DNA of 64,000 nucleotides from Linnemannia elongata (GCA_036320915.1 JAXBDG010000010.1:744001-808000); one strand, 5' to 3'; numbered from the stretch's first letter, positions 1 to 12,367 are shown. The notes: a model not told the origin generated them from the sequence alone. Numbers and translations: made by a program.

Positions 1-447
1 ACAGCGACTACTGTTACTACCGTAGGGGCACCGATATCCTCTGACTCAACAGCAACAACAGCGACGGCAAGAGCCGCTGCTCAGGATATGGCACTTCATA
101 GGGACAAACGCCATAAAGGCAAGGAGACATTGAACAAGGACACGGACCGACCAAAGGGCAAGAACCAGGGCAAGGACAAGACTATCACGATCAAGGGCGT
201 CAATTTTGTCCTCTTCCCTGAAATGTACCTTCCACGTCTTGAGCCACCCCCCTTGCCACTCTACGGAGTCTCTGTGGTCCCCCTTCAACGGTCAAAACCA
301 TCATCAAGGAAAGGAAACATGACAGCAGGAATGCCGACGTCCTTCATATTGCATATTATGTACATGGACTCTCAACTCTTTAGCTATGAACTTCGGCTCC
401 GCAAGGATCGAGATGATCCTGTCCGACTCGCCAACATCTTTGTCTAG
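1..447 (+). CDS. 3' end of an unidentified protein gene (partial, runs off the left edge)
   Basis: The reading frame is open from the first base to a TAG at 445-447, about 148 codons. The first 28 residues are Thr/Ala/Ser-rich (encoded by aca/gca/acg triplets), followed by a Lys-rich basic stretch (residues about 35-58) and then a mixed segment with PPPLPLYG. The end reads DDPVRLANIFV. The low-complexity start followed by an ordered end is typical of the disordered fungal proteins elsewhere in this window. I recognise no domain. The gene starts upstream of the window, and an intron inside this stretch cannot be excluded. It converges on the GRR1-like gene with a gap of about 240 bp. It could also be a chance open frame. 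Confidence 0.45.
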   Translation, partial: TATTVTTVGAPISSDSTATTATARAAAQDMALHRDKRHKGKETLNKDTDRPKGKNQGKDKTITIKGVNFVLFPEMYLPRLEPPPLPLYGVSVVPLQRSKPSSRKGNMTAGMPTSFILHIMYMDSQLFSYELRLRKDRDDPVRLANIFV

Positions 448-690
448 CGCACTTTTTCGCATAGCCTTTTTTCTCATTTACGGCATGCATAAATATTCTT
501 TTGCTACAAGCTGGAATTTTATTTCCTTTTTTTTTTTTTTTTTTCTGACTTGAAAGCACAAACAAAACGACAACAAGGAAGAATGACACAAAAGAGCAAG
601 CGACAACTGGATGAAAGGAAGTCGAATAAAGAAAACACTAAAACGAGTGGACGGAGGAGGGCGAAATAAAAACAACAACCAGGCGGTATA

Positions 691-3600
691 TTATCCTCGT
701 CGAGAAGATCCGTGTCCGCGACCCCTGGCCCGCTGATAGTCATCCTCATCATCGTCGTCAAAAACATTCTCATCTAGGTCCTCCTCCTCGTCTTCTTCCT
801 CCTCAGTAGGGCTGCCGTGACCACTTCCACCGCTGCTTCCCTCGCCGTTCTCGCTTTCGCCTTGCTGTCCAGATCCTAGTGTCCCGTCATCTGTAGGGCT
901 CGGGCTGGCCATTCGGACATCCTCGTCTTCCCCTGACTGACCCATACCCAAACCCTCCGCATGTACTCCACTTGATGTATCTTGCTGCTGTGTTGTCGGT
1001 GCCGCAAGTGTCGCTTGAGAAGAAGGGTGAGAGTGTCCCGTAAAATGCGGACACATGGGCGAATGGACATGTGTGTACGACGGCAGGGAAGACGATGAGG
1101 TCGACATCGACATGGGCATAATGGATGATGTTGATGTGGATGATATTTGTCCTGCATACTCATGGCTTGCTGAGCTCGACACTGAGTGTGAATGCGAGTG
1201 CGCCTGGTATCCAAAATGGTGTGGTCGATGTCGGTGGTGGTGACGTGCAGTCTGCATCATCATGTCGGCATAGTCTCGTCCAGCCTGCTCCAACTCCTCC
1301 ATCAAAGGATGCAGTCCCAACGGCTCTGCTGCGCTGCCGTCTTCGGAGTGAGGTACAAGCTCTTCCATATGCGTGGAAGTCACTAAGCCAGAGGGTGCTA
1401 CTCCTGCTGTTGCCGATCCTGCATTGCCAGCCAATTCCATTGCTGTAACCTCAGGCCCTATCGCCGTACTCGATCCTTCGCCGAAAGCGTTGTTGATAGC
1501 CAATTGCTGGACATGCGCCTCCGTTTCCCGCAAGGTCAAGCCCAAATGCGCCAGGATGGCCGACGAATGTTGGCCACCAGCAACCATCGATGCGACAGTC
1601 GATCCCATGATGCGATAACTTCTCTGAATGCTGGAAGGGGTCGAAGAGGGCATGGTCGGGTTCTCCTGCATATATTGTCTCAGCTCCCGAACACCCTTGC
1701 CGGAAAACACACAAAAGACCTCGCGCTGGTGGGCTGTGAACTCTGAGGGTGGAACTCGACAAAACTTTTGGTACTTGGGTGACATGAACGCAGGCACTCC
1801 TGTGACAGACAAGTGAGTCAGCTTGGAGCACTGACTGACAAGGGCTGAGACAGCAGTGTCTGAGAGGTGGACACAGTACGAGAGATGAACGCGCTCGAGC
1901 GTCTGGGGAACGATCTGCGAGACCAGCATGGCGTAGATTCCGTGGTCCGTAATGTTGGAGCATTTGACGAGTCCGATCCTGCGCAACTTTGGCAGCTGAG
2001 CCATGGCAAAAACGGCAGCGTCGGTGAGTTTGGAGCAGCAGGCGAGATCGAGGTATCGAATGCGAGTGCAGTGTTGAGCCAATGTGGCGATCGCTCTATC
2101 GGTCAACTTTGAGCAGTGTCCTAGATGTAGGTAGTGAAGGTGCTTGCCCAGGAGTTTTATGACACTTGCTCCAACATCGGTGATCCGGTCACATTTGGTC
2201 AGGGTCAGGTTGCGGAGTCGGGGTGCTGCAGGGATAATTCTGGCCAAGGTCTCGTCTGTAATGAGAACACAGGATGTCAAATTAAGGACCCTTAGCTGGT
2301 CGAATCGGTGTGAGATCAGCGAGGCAGAGGGGAGTTGGAGGGTGGAGGAGTTGGATCCAAGGGGAATGGCTGCGAAGGCCAGGTCGGAGAGATTGGCGAG
2401 GAGAGTCATGTTGACATCCCGGATCTGGGGCAAATTATGGACAACGGACTGAATAGCGGTGTTGGTCATAAGGTTGCAGTTGGTGATATCGATTTCCATG
2501 AGCTGTGGGCAGTTCTGAGTGAGTGCAAGGATGGACCGATCTGTCAGGAGAACGCATTGGCTGAGCTTGATCTATCGTAAACAAGGAGACAGAGAATTGG
2601 ACACAATGTGTTGAGTGAGCGATCTAATGCACACGAGTGTCATTATTATCGGACTTGCGGCAAGTTGCCTTTGTGCCGCTTTAGCAGCAGCAACCCTTCC
2701 CTTGGCATTACCGCCGCGGAAACAATACGGAGGTGAAGGAAGGGACGATGATGAGAGCTGTGTTGATTGACAATGTATATTCATCTCCTGGTTTCCAATA
2801 TTTTTTGTTTCCTGTAATGTATCTCTGTTCTTGTAACAACATCACCAAGAATCGTCTCTCTGACTCGTCTGACCGTCTCTAACTCTCTTCTATCTCTCTC
2901 TGTTATTAAGCAAGCAAGGAGAGAAAGGAGAGTGTACATCATTTATCTGCTGGAGATTGGACAGAGATAAAGCATTGGAAATGCAAGGGATGATGATGGG
3001 ATGAGGAGAGAATACTTACTCGCTTAAGACTTGAGCAGCTAGCGGCAAGTTGCACAATGGCATCGTCGGTAAGGGCTGCACATCCGGCAAGGTACAGAGT
3101 GTGGAGTTTTGGGCAGAAGCGAGCGACAGAGTTTAGTACCGCATCCGTGACAGCTGGGATCTCGGACAGATCTAGGGAGTAAAGACCTTTGCCGGCCTGC
3201 AGGATCTGCTTGAGCCCTTCCTCTGTGGTCTTGTTGCATCCTGGCAACAACAACCGTTCGAGCCGTGTGCAGCCGCTGAAGCGAATCAAAATCTCATCGG
3301 TGAGTTCTTGGGCAAGGAAGGAAAAGTTGAGGCGACGGATATAGGTTGCATAGGGGAATATGGACTGTGTTCTGTCGAGGGTCATGATGTCGCACATCTT
3401 TGTCGCCAAGGGTATACTGAGCAGAGCGGGGCGAGACCAGAGGAGGTCGACACCACAGGAGCACCACAGCTTGCAGACGAGGATAGCCGAGCGCAAGTCG
3501 AGTGGGTTGGAGAGAAACTTGAAGATGTAGACGATGAGTTCTGACGGGATGGATGGGTATTGGGTTCGTTCAGAGTTGTTGTTACTGTAGACCATGTGGT

Positions 3601-3847
3601 CATTGGTAGTTGGGGTTGCAGTTGTGGTAGACATTGTATGAGTAGTAATTGTAGTAGAGTGGATGTGGTCGATGTGGTGGGCGAGATTTGAGTCTGAGGA
3701 GGACTGGCTGAGGTTTGAGCACGAGGAAGAGAGGGAGGAAGCGGGAGAGCCCTTTGTGGTGGTGATGGGGGCGTTGTGAATGGTATCTGAGTGCTCGCAG
3801 GTGGTGGTATTGGTTCCTTCAAAAAAGGCTGGTTGTGCAGGCAGCAT
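691..3847 (-). CDS. GRR1: SCF ubiquitin ligase F-box/LRR protein, GRR1-like
   Basis: Two exons on the minus strand, 3847-3020 and 2571-691, are joined by a GTAAGT...TAG intron (2572-3019). The join is in frame and restores an LRR (SSLKR | IKLSQCVLLTD). The product is about 902 aa. Residues 1-97 are Ser/Thr-rich. Residues 99-140 are an F-box (YPSIPSELIVYIFKFLSN...VCKLW). From about 165 to 525 run cysteine-type LRRs with the repeating L-x-L-x-x-C-x-x-[IL]TD pattern. A conserved GKGVRELRQYM segment follows, then a His/Ser-rich and strongly acidic tail. In yeast, Grr1 is the substrate receptor of SCF-Grr1, targeting G1 cyclins and nutrient-sensing regulators. The start at 3847 was chosen because the frame upstream (to 4135) is only translated CT-rich leader. 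Yeast Grr1 is longer (about 1150 aa). The family call is firm; strict orthology is likely. Confidence 0.9.
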
Positions 3848-4132
3848 GGTGGTCAAGAGAGTGTTGCAAAGGGAGGGAGCAGGTGTCAACACAGAAGAGG
3901 GTAATAGGGGAAGAGAGAGAAGAAGGAAGGAGACAAGTGCTCTGGGAAGTGCAATTGAGCTGGAGAGAAGGGCACTTGGTTGTTGAATGGAATGGAGAGG
4001 AGAAAGGAGGGAATGAAGGAGGGTATGAAGGAGGGAGGAGAATGGGAAAGAGGGAAGGAGGAAGAGAAGAAGACAATGAGCAAGAAAGTGAAGACAAGAA
4101 CGAATAAAAAGGGAGGGAGAAGGGTGCGAAGA

Positions 4133-4133
<1 letters not shown>

Positions 4134-4165
<32 letters not shown>
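4134..4165. repeat. A-homopolymer (32 nt)
   Basis: Uninterrupted run of A upstream of the GRR1-like gene; reads as poly(T) in that gene's sense. Confidence 0.9.
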
Positions 4166-4166
<1 letters not shown>

Positions 4167-5065
4167 CAGTCGGATTTAAGAAAAAGTAGAGAAAGAAGAG
4201 AAAGAAGAAAAAAAAAGCCTTTTTTTTAATCACTGATGTCGATGTTGCATGTCGGATGTTGATAAACAGCCCAGATACAAAACACCATGGTTTCCATCCA
4301 CCACAACAAGGAAACGGATGAATGAACAAGAAGAAGCAGTAGCGCCCATCTGGAGAATAGCCAGGCTAGGTACAAGGGTCACTTCAAGGGGGAGATGAAC
4401 TGAGAGTCCGGGACTTCGTCATCATCAAGGATAAACATAAACATCGTTTTGCCATGTCCTTCTTTACCTTGCCACAAGAAATGTCCGCTCCTCTTTTTCT
4501 CCTTTTACTGCTGCTGGCCACCATGTTTCTTTATTTTCCCTTTGGGTCAGCCTTCGAACAGGCAAGAAACAGTTGCCGCCTGTTGCTTCAACCTACTCAC
4601 CCTAAGGGGGGCTCAAAAGGGGGATCAAATTCAGTTGCGTTGACAAAAGGAGACAAAGGCAAGTCAAGAAGGGTAGGAGAGGCAAAAGAGAGGCCAAGCA
4701 AGGGGACAGATGCGCGACTGTGAGAGAGAAGGAGGCGATTTATTGGAAATGAGCAAACACAGAGCAAACAGAAACTAGGGCAGCCTTTGCTTCTGATGGT
4801 CGGTCTGTAACAACAACAATAGAACAAAAAAAAAACAAAAAAAGGGTAGGGCCGATTGTTGCTGTTGGTGTGTGCGTGGAGTAACAACAAGAACAAGAAC
4901 AAGGTCAAGGTCAAGAGCAAGAACAAGAAAATAACACAACGTTCCTTTGCTGCAACCAAAACACAGGGGTAAAAGAAAAACATATACACACAACGCATGG
5001 TCCATGCACCCACCCACGTACCCTTTCATCTCCCGTGCTGGTGATCACTTTTTTAAGCACACACC

Positions 5066-5066
<1 letters not shown>

Positions 5067-5099
<33 letters not shown>
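5067..5099. repeat. A-homopolymer (33 nt)
   Basis: Uninterrupted run of A in gene-free DNA. Confidence 0.9.
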
Positions 5100-5102
<3 letters not shown>

Positions 5103-6567
5103 GGAAGCTCACGGGTGAACGTGGCCTTTCTGCCATGACCTTGCCATCTCTTGGAGTGCTGGGGTTTGATGGCCATCTTTCCCCTTACTTTCGTAATAAT
5201 TCTTCAACTTGACCCCGCAACAGTGTCCATTTACTACTACCCAGGGGTCCCCTCCCCCCCTCCCTATCGCTCTTACTCTTTCATAGTCCAAAATTAGCCC
5301 TCATTTGATCTGTCATGATTACTTTGGAATGTGATTTTTTTATTTATTTATCTCATAGGGTGATTGACATCTTCCTGTCAAGCATGTGAACTAGCTAGCT
5401 ACACGCTCACCACCCACCCACCAACACCACCGCGCTCACAAGCCATTTATCTGTAGCGTGTGGGTATGAAAAATATTGTGACAATCAGGAGGGCATGCAT
5501 ATGTCTCTCTCTCTCTCACTCTCTCGCTCTCTTTCTCTGAGCGGGGAGATTTCTTCTTTAGGGGGGGCATACAGCAAAGGGGAAGGCAATCAAGAAACGG
5601 AAGACGGAGAGAAAAGATGCGTGAATGCGTTTTTGTGAAAGGAGTGGAATCTTTAAAGGGTAGTGGTATTGATGTTGGATAATAAAAAACGGATCATCGT
5701 TGCAGGTGTGTGCATGGGTTTGTCGGATAGATCCGAACCAACAAAAAAGAAAGACTTTTTGGAGGTGGTCAAGGCAACCAAATGTTTGAAAAAGTCTAAA
5801 AATATGCTGACACCGATCCCTCTCTTCCGTAGTGGCATCAAAAGGCAAGAAGAGGAAGAGGAGGTAGAGGACAGGGAGGGAAAACGAAATTAGTCCTTGC
5901 AAAAGGTGGTAATTGATGCCCATCCTTGGCGGAGTACGTGAAGAGTGAATTGGCAGGATGTGGAAAACGGCCAATGGGTGGTCGTGTCAAGCCTTCTTGC
6001 CCTTTTTAAGCGGAATTACTTTCTCCGAACAAAGTCGATTTTGAATCGTTTCAAAACACGCCCACATTGGCGACAAATGGTTGGTTCCCCTTGGTCCTCT
6101 TTGATTACAATGAAACACAATAACAAGGACAAAGGCCTGTCTCTCTGCTTACCCAAAGGAACAAGTGGAAGATCAAAAATCGATTCCCAAAAGAAAAACA
6201 AAGACGACAAGATTAAGGTAGATAACATCCCGATCGATTCTTGCAAAAATGCCCTGGATTGTTACAGTCATCGTGCATACCATGGACTGACTGCCCTGGC
6301 TGACCTGACCTTGGCGACTATTTGTTATTTCCCACGACCAAGATCAATGGGCAATGCAATGCAATGCGCATGGCACTGAGAGCAAAACAAAATAAAAAAT
6401 AGGACAACAAACAACCCACTCCCCACCCATCCAGGTGTTGCATTAGATCTCGCACGGACATCTTAGTCCATCCGTGCATCTAGTCCTTCCATCTCACCCC
6501 TATGACTCTTTGCAGGAATAAGGAATTGTACACATCTACACATTTATTGCGAACTCCTCGTGGATGC

Positions 6568-9144
6568 TCAATTGACGGCTTTGATTCGTTTCCGTGACTT
6601 TTTAGGTGTCAAGATAGTAAGTTCGCCCAGTTGTAGAGTTGTTTTGCGAGGTGGTGATGTGTGCCTCGTCGATTCTTGGTTTGCTGCAGCAGTTACCGAT
6701 CGTTTTTCTTTCTGATCCTGTCTCCTTTCATTTGCAATATGTCTCGTCGTTGCCGTTGTTTCATTCAGTTTCTGTCGCTGTTCCCGGATATTCTTCTGGT
6801 ATGCGATTAACATTTCCTATTCACAATAAAACAACCAAAGTAAATCACGTAGTCCTGACAATAATGAAGTGTTTACACAATTGAGCGCATCAACTTACCA
6901 CATAGTTGCAAAGAAGGATTGGTGATGGTCCAGACAAGAACTCTGACATTTGCTCCTTGTCGCTTGGTAGTCGAATTATCCTTGAATCCGCTGCTCCTGC
7001 AACAAGCACACCTTGACTTCTCTTCAGGCCGCATATCATCGCCGACATGCCTACATACAGATGCAGCAAAAATCGGAGATTAGTGTTATGCAAATGAGTG
7101 TGTCTTTTTTGCGGTTTTTACTTCCAAACAAAATGGCACGTCTCCTACCCCGAATATCAAGTGGAAGCATGGTAGGCAGCTCAATCCCTTTCCGACTAGC
7201 TTCGCGATGGATCGTGTGATTAATCCGCACATTCTTCTTGTACTGGATCTCACAGAGACCACCCTCTTCAGCCGATTTTGCCTCCGTGTTCAGAATCTCA
7301 AGGTCGCCTTCCTTGAGCAGCAAATCGACCCGTCGTCCGTTCTCTGTTTCTCCTGTCACTCCAAACTTGAGGAACAATAGTCGTTGTGCCACCTGTGTCG
7401 CCCTGCAGATTTTTTCTCCGCTAGATCATTGATCGAAAAGGCAAAATAGATGAGTACTAAAAGCAGAGTTCCGCGAGGTAAAAAAAAAAAAATGAAGATG
7501 GGTCGATATGATGGTACTATACCTGGAGAACTTCAGTTGTCCACAGCTCAGGGTTTCGAGGAGGAACTTCCAAAGGGCAACCACCTCCGATTCTGAGCTA
7601 GGCAAGTTTCCGTACTCAATCAATGTAGCCCTAACATTTCACAATGAAACAATCTCTCAATTATTAGATACAACCCTCACTCTCCTAGCTCAATATACAC
7701 CCAGCTCAAGAGTACAGAGAGAGAAGTACATGACTTACAGGTGAACGATACATCGAAGCATAGGTGTGATGTTCGGTCGATCTTCGCCTTCAATTGTAGC
7801 CTTGGCGATCTCCCCGATCATAACTTCACCCTTGAGCACAAGCATCTGGATCCCTAATTGGAGGCATTTCCGAAGCTGAAAGAGTAGTTGGTCGAGCTCC
7901 TTGTTCTCGGCTCTCAGTTTGTGCTCTAGGGTCGAGGGCGCTTCTTCGCAGATCCATGTCCGAGTATCCAGGATCCCGCTCATACCGACCCTATTTTGTT
8001 GAAGCGAGAAATGAAGTCAGCCCAACATAGACAAAAATGACACTCTCAGGCGCGAGTGTGTTATGGATAGCTTACATGAGGTCCTTGGAGTCTTCGGTGC
8101 TTAGCTCGGCTTGTTTGATCAGGCTGCACGAGTTTGAAAAGATCTTGATCTCCAGGTCTGATAATCCATCCGTAGGAATTTTATCCAGTCCTACCGTGTC
8201 TTGTCCGCGAAGCTATCAACAACACGATCCATCATACATCTGTGGTTAGTCCTGGCGTCCAATAGACATCACGCTCTCAATGTGTCGAAGAAAAACATAA
8301 GATGAAGTGAGACTGCTTACCTTGTTCACGGTTGCAAGTAATAAATGACTCCACCTATCGTCTAGGTCTATGCTTGATGCTTCCAGACTTGATTCCTTGG
8401 AGTGGGTTCCAACTGGTTTTATTGGTTTTCGTGACGATGTTGAGCTGCTTTCTACTGGATGCGACTTTGTGCTTGTTTCTGAATCCTCTGATGTCTTCAA
8501 GATTGGCTTCTTTGTTTCCTGATGGACGGTTGATGAGAACGTATATCAGTATTAGATCTGTAATTCGTACCTGAATGATTTGATCACGCTTTTGTTTCAA
8601 ACCTTTTCAGTGATACGATCATGGTGGCGCTTTCTATTGCTCTCTGATCCTAATATAGACACACCAGAGTAAGGAGAAGTCTTGGTGAGGATACGAAAAA
8701 AAAGGCAACCATGCAGAAAGCATTGAGAACAAACAAACGCAAAGTAGTCTTACCATGCTTGTTGCTATTCTGATTGAGCAACAGAGTCAACTGCCGATCG
8801 CTCCCCTGAAGCTGCTCCACACTCGTCGCAAGCAACTGCAACGACCGACTCTTGACCAGCAATCTCTGAATCGCATTATCTGCCGCCGAGGTCAAATTGA
8901 TATGTTTGCTGTTATTGTGAAAGGACAGGCTGAGATCGACAAGGCATTGAACTCCGCTGGACTTGAACAGGTGGATCCACCGCTGCCACTCTCGCGTCAA
9001 ATTGGTTCTTGATTCGATACTGATATCTCGTGCGAGGAAGTAGTCTTCTGGGTTGGCGTCGCGAATGTTTTTGAGGGACGAGAAGTAGTTCGCTCCGTGA
9101 CGGGTTTGAAACCCTTGAGCTTCTATCCAGTCCTTGCAGATCAT
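6568..9144 (-). CDS. Nine-exon protein of unknown function with PD-(D/E)XK-nuclease-like motif
   Basis: Nine minus-strand exons join in frame with GT-AG introns: 9144-8754, 8649-8603, 8518-8321, 8212-8076, 7990-7739, 7630-7523, 7402-7149, 7050-6899, 6816-6568. The product is about 595 aa. Residues 1-146 are mostly helical (MICKDWIEAQGF...). Residues about 147-195 are a Ser/Lys-rich linker. Residues about 212-500 are a mixed alpha/beta domain. Near residues 404-420 is GRRVDLLL followed by LEILNTEAK. This Asp plus Glu-x-Lys spacing matches the core of PD-(D/E)XK restriction-endonuclease-like folds, and WKFLLETL upstream could supply the helix-1 Glu. The C-terminus is Lys/Arg-rich with KKSRKRIK, a plausible nuclear signal. 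The start is uncertain, since the frame is open upstream to 9279 and a further 5' exon is possible. Large Mucoromycota families of such proteins exist, some beside repeats. The function is unknown and the fold is an inference. Confidence 0.7.
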
Positions 9145-9520
9145 CCTGGTGAGTTGCAGAGGTTGTGAAGTGAATGAATGAAGTGGGGAATTCGTTTGAC
9201 CATTAAGGCATTGCGCCTTCTGGTCACGTGTAAACGCGCTCCTTGTAATTTTTAGCCTGCCGTGATTGTTGGTCAACATCAGAACTTGCCATCATCGACA
9301 TCCTACTCAACCTTTGTATACATCGCCGTTACCTGCGTCTTGTTCATCAACGCTTCCATCTCCCGCGCCCATCACCACCGCACCAAAACCAGCCGCTCAC
9401 GAAAGGTACAAGTTGTTCAACCGCCCTCCCCCCCTCTTCAAAATGGAGACGAACATGAGTACCAGATCGGTCTGGCTCTGCCTCACTCTTGGCGATGATC
9501 GTCGTTCAAGAGCTCGTGGA

Positions 9521-10040
9521 ACTGGATTCAACCCCTCAGGCCTCGGGCGAACCCTATTGACATGCATGGAAGCCTTCCTGTCAACTCTTTGTTATGGGGG
9601 ATGCGCCAGCTGTTGTCCTACTCGTGTATTTGCGGAAGAGCTATGGACACAGTGTGACGCCTGGGGACCAACGACCTGTTACATAATAGCAGTGCGGTCG
9701 TGGATACTGCAAGTCTTCGACTCAACTGCTCTTTTTTCTTCTTCAAGAGGGTATTTGGTTCTTTTCTTCCCCCCTACTTATCATGCTGGTCTGGTCTGCC
9801 TTCCACTGTTTCAATGTTCAGACATTGTTTTCAGGAGCCCGCAGTATTGGATTCAACTCTCAGGCCTCGGGCGGATTCCCCTCTCAGACCTTTTGTCGTT
9901 TGTGGAGGTGGTGAGCGCCAACTGTGTCCTCTCTTTCTCGACTGTTGCCTTTTGGAAAGAGAATTAGACAAGCAGTGTGACGCCTGGGACCGACAGCTTC
10001 ACCGTTAATGCATATTTCGTCGTGGATGTTTTTCTTCGAT
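9521..10040. repeat. Diverged direct duplication (copies about 9521-9720 and 9846-10040)
   Basis: Two copies about 320-325 bp apart share ordered blocks: TGGATTCAAC...CTCAGGCCTCGGGCG (9524 and 9849), CAGTGTGACGCCTGGG (about 9650 and 9970) and GCGGTCGTGGAT / TTCGTCGTGGAT further on. Spacing inside the copies differs by only a few bases, so this is one duplication that has since diverged, not chance similarity. Confidence 0.65.
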
Positions 10041-10135
10041 GGATGTTGTGGTGAATAATTGATAAGAGTGTTGGTCCTCTTGAATGATACCTTGAGATTC
10101 AAGCTCTCTAATGTGCACGTTTCTTGTTCTTCTTC

Positions 10136-10175
10136 TCCTGAGCGTGCAACCTCTTGCTAGGCTGCACGCTCAGGA
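10136..10175. repeat. Perfect 13-bp inverted repeat with 14-nt loop
   Basis: TCCTGAGCGTGCA (10136-10148) is followed after 14 nt by its exact reverse complement TGCACGCTCAGGA (10163-10175). The GC-rich stem would form a stable hairpin in DNA or RNA. It lies just downstream of the diverged duplication in gene-free DNA. Its function is unknown; it may be a remnant of a mobile element. Confidence 0.7.
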
Positions 10176-12367
10176 ACTCATATTTAGGCGCAGGAAAATT
10201 GATCATGGATGGATACTATTCAGGACCAATTGGGCTTCAAGTACTGATAGGATCGGGGACAGGTGTTGCACTTTTGATGATTATGAAGAGAGTGGGAATG
10301 TCCCCAGTCAATATCCTTTAGGATCGACTAGTTCTTTATGATAATTATAAAGGCATTTTCCATTTCGCTATCATACCCTCGTACACCCATGGTTTTTATT
10401 ACTGACAGCATGAAGGCTGAGTTACTGATTCAAAATAGTACTCCCTAACGCATCGAGCACGATTCTCATGGCATCGTTCTATGTTTCCTGTATCTGTCTC
10501 ATTATTGTAAAAGGGTGAACTCAAACCAATACAGGCGGCCACAACAAGATCTCTTTGTTAGTGATGGATGACGCGGAGTTCAAAGTCGCGTTGAAAATGA
10601 AACGCGCTTTCGAAATCGAGCATAAAGGAGACGAGACAACCAGGAAAAGAAAAAAAAGAAAGAAAAGAAAAAGAAACGGTGGAGAGGACCATATTTTGCA
10701 AACACAAGCATCAGTAGCTGTCCCCACTCTCTGTTTGACCTCTGCTCACCAACCACCATTTGGACCATGACCCAGAGTCCTTCGATCACACGAATCCTTC
10801 TGTGCTTCTTAGGAGCAAGGAAAGGATGGGTTCGCATGTTAAAGACACAAGAAAAAGAAAGGAGTCAGAAACATGATCACACTTCTGGTAGACATGCATG
10901 CAATACCATTATTAAAAGGGGCGTGAGGGGGTTTGAACAATGTACTTGTTCGTAAAGTCCAGGCACAAGAGTAGAGACGGTGGCAATTGACCAATGACGC
11001 ATCACGGGCTCAAGAGAACAGCGCTAACAAGCTATCGTTTATAATGTCACCAATCCAACAGCGACTGTTGTTGAGCAAAAAGTACAGAATTTGGGTTTGT
11101 TTTTTTCTAAAAATGAATGGCTCGGAAAAAAACAACAACCTTGGAGCAGCAGGTTTCTGTGTACCTGGCTAGCACGAGACTTGAGATTTGGGCGAATGAC
11201 CTTGTCTTCCCCTTTTCTCGATGGAATAAACAAAGGCAAAACGATCTATGACTGTGTTTGTGGAGAAGGAACTGAAAATGACAGCAGAGGAGCAAAAGAT
11301 ATCTAAGGTCATGATCATCAAACAAAAAGAACACTGCATCTGCTTTGCTTTTTCCAAAAAAATGAGTGTGTTGATGTAATGGCTCCTCCTCTCAGGACCC
11401 GGATACGGTAAACCACTCTTCTATGACTCTTTGTCCGAAAGGGTCCCATGAGTTCAGGCGACAGTAAGCATCAGAAATAAATGGAGAGGGAAAAGTGAGT
11501 GAGAGAAAGTGAGAAAGAATTTAAAGAGGAGCAGTTTAGGTCATTCTCGGATGATGTACTCCAAAAGCAAAAAGAAAAGTTAAGAATGACTTTCCTGTGC
11601 AATCATCAATTTCGAGCAATTACTCATTGGTACAATGGCTTCGCAACTAGATAGTAACGTTCATAAGAGCGGGAATGAAATGAGGTAAGGTATCCGCAAT
11701 GGCTTTTCGTCTGGCGTTGGTAGAGGTGCTGAAGTAGCAATTGGCTTTTACAAAAACGCAAGAACAGGGCGGAAATGACAAGGCGTGTGACAAGAGAAGA
11801 GATGGTGGGGTTGGGGTGAGTTAACTGCTAGTTGTACACAAGGGAAGGCAGGACGCGTGTGACCCAAGGGTCCTGAGTGTTTATGGAAGCGAACATCAAC
11901 AAAGAATGGAAAGAAAGAGGGGCAAAGAGATGGAGAAGAGGAAAAGGATGAGGGTGACAGCTGGGTTGTGGATCATCAGGATGAATTGGTTTTTGACTCC
12001 CATTAGACAACTTGATTGACTGAGGGAAGGAGGGAGGGAAAGAGACACAGACAATACACACCCTACGAGCGAAGGATCAAAACAAAAAGAACGAACAATA
12101 TGCATGTAATGGTTCATGGAAGCAATTTTGTAGGAACGATCGCTGTAGTAGCAGCGTGAAAGTATCCTCCTCTCCCTGCGTCCGTCTCCCTTTTTTCCAC
12201 TTCGCCCTCGTTTATCTTTTGGGATCACATTGCTCCTTTTTGTATTTTATTTTTGAACTATCGTTGTACGGTCATTGGTATCATTCATTCGTCTATTCAT
12301 TATTCATCCAGTCAGTCATTCACACAGTCGCATGTTCACACTGCTACATTCTCCGTCCTTTATTTGT

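Larger units (their letters stand above)
3848..6567. other. 2.7-kb intergenic stretch: CT-rich leader, A-runs, no supported gene
   Basis: Next to the GRR1-like start (3850-4130) the minus strand is almost pure pyrimidine, as expected of a fungal promoter or 5' leader. Pure A-runs lie at 4134-4165 and 5067-5099, and a CT-dinucleotide-rich stretch at about 5504-5540. The open frames seen here (for example 4454-4723 and 5945-6379) have biased composition, no splice logic and no recognisable domain. The frame at 4454 begins with a leucine-rich signal-peptide-like stretch but then becomes nondescript. I see nothing else. Confidence 0.6.

Noticed and set aside
691..2499. GRR1 exon 2 read as a separate gene starting at 2499
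   Set aside because: LRR sequence continues upstream of that Met to a TAG acceptor and joins exon 1 in frame.
4454..4723. 89-codon frame with a signal-peptide-like start
   Set aside because: The hydrophobic start comes from a CT/T-rich stretch. The remainder has no conserved Cys pattern or domain, and there is no promoter or splice support.
9266..9967. 233-codon plus-strand open frame
   Set aside because: It spans one whole copy and part of the second copy of the decayed duplication, has no domain, and its Ser/Leu/Cys-rich composition differs from real genes here.
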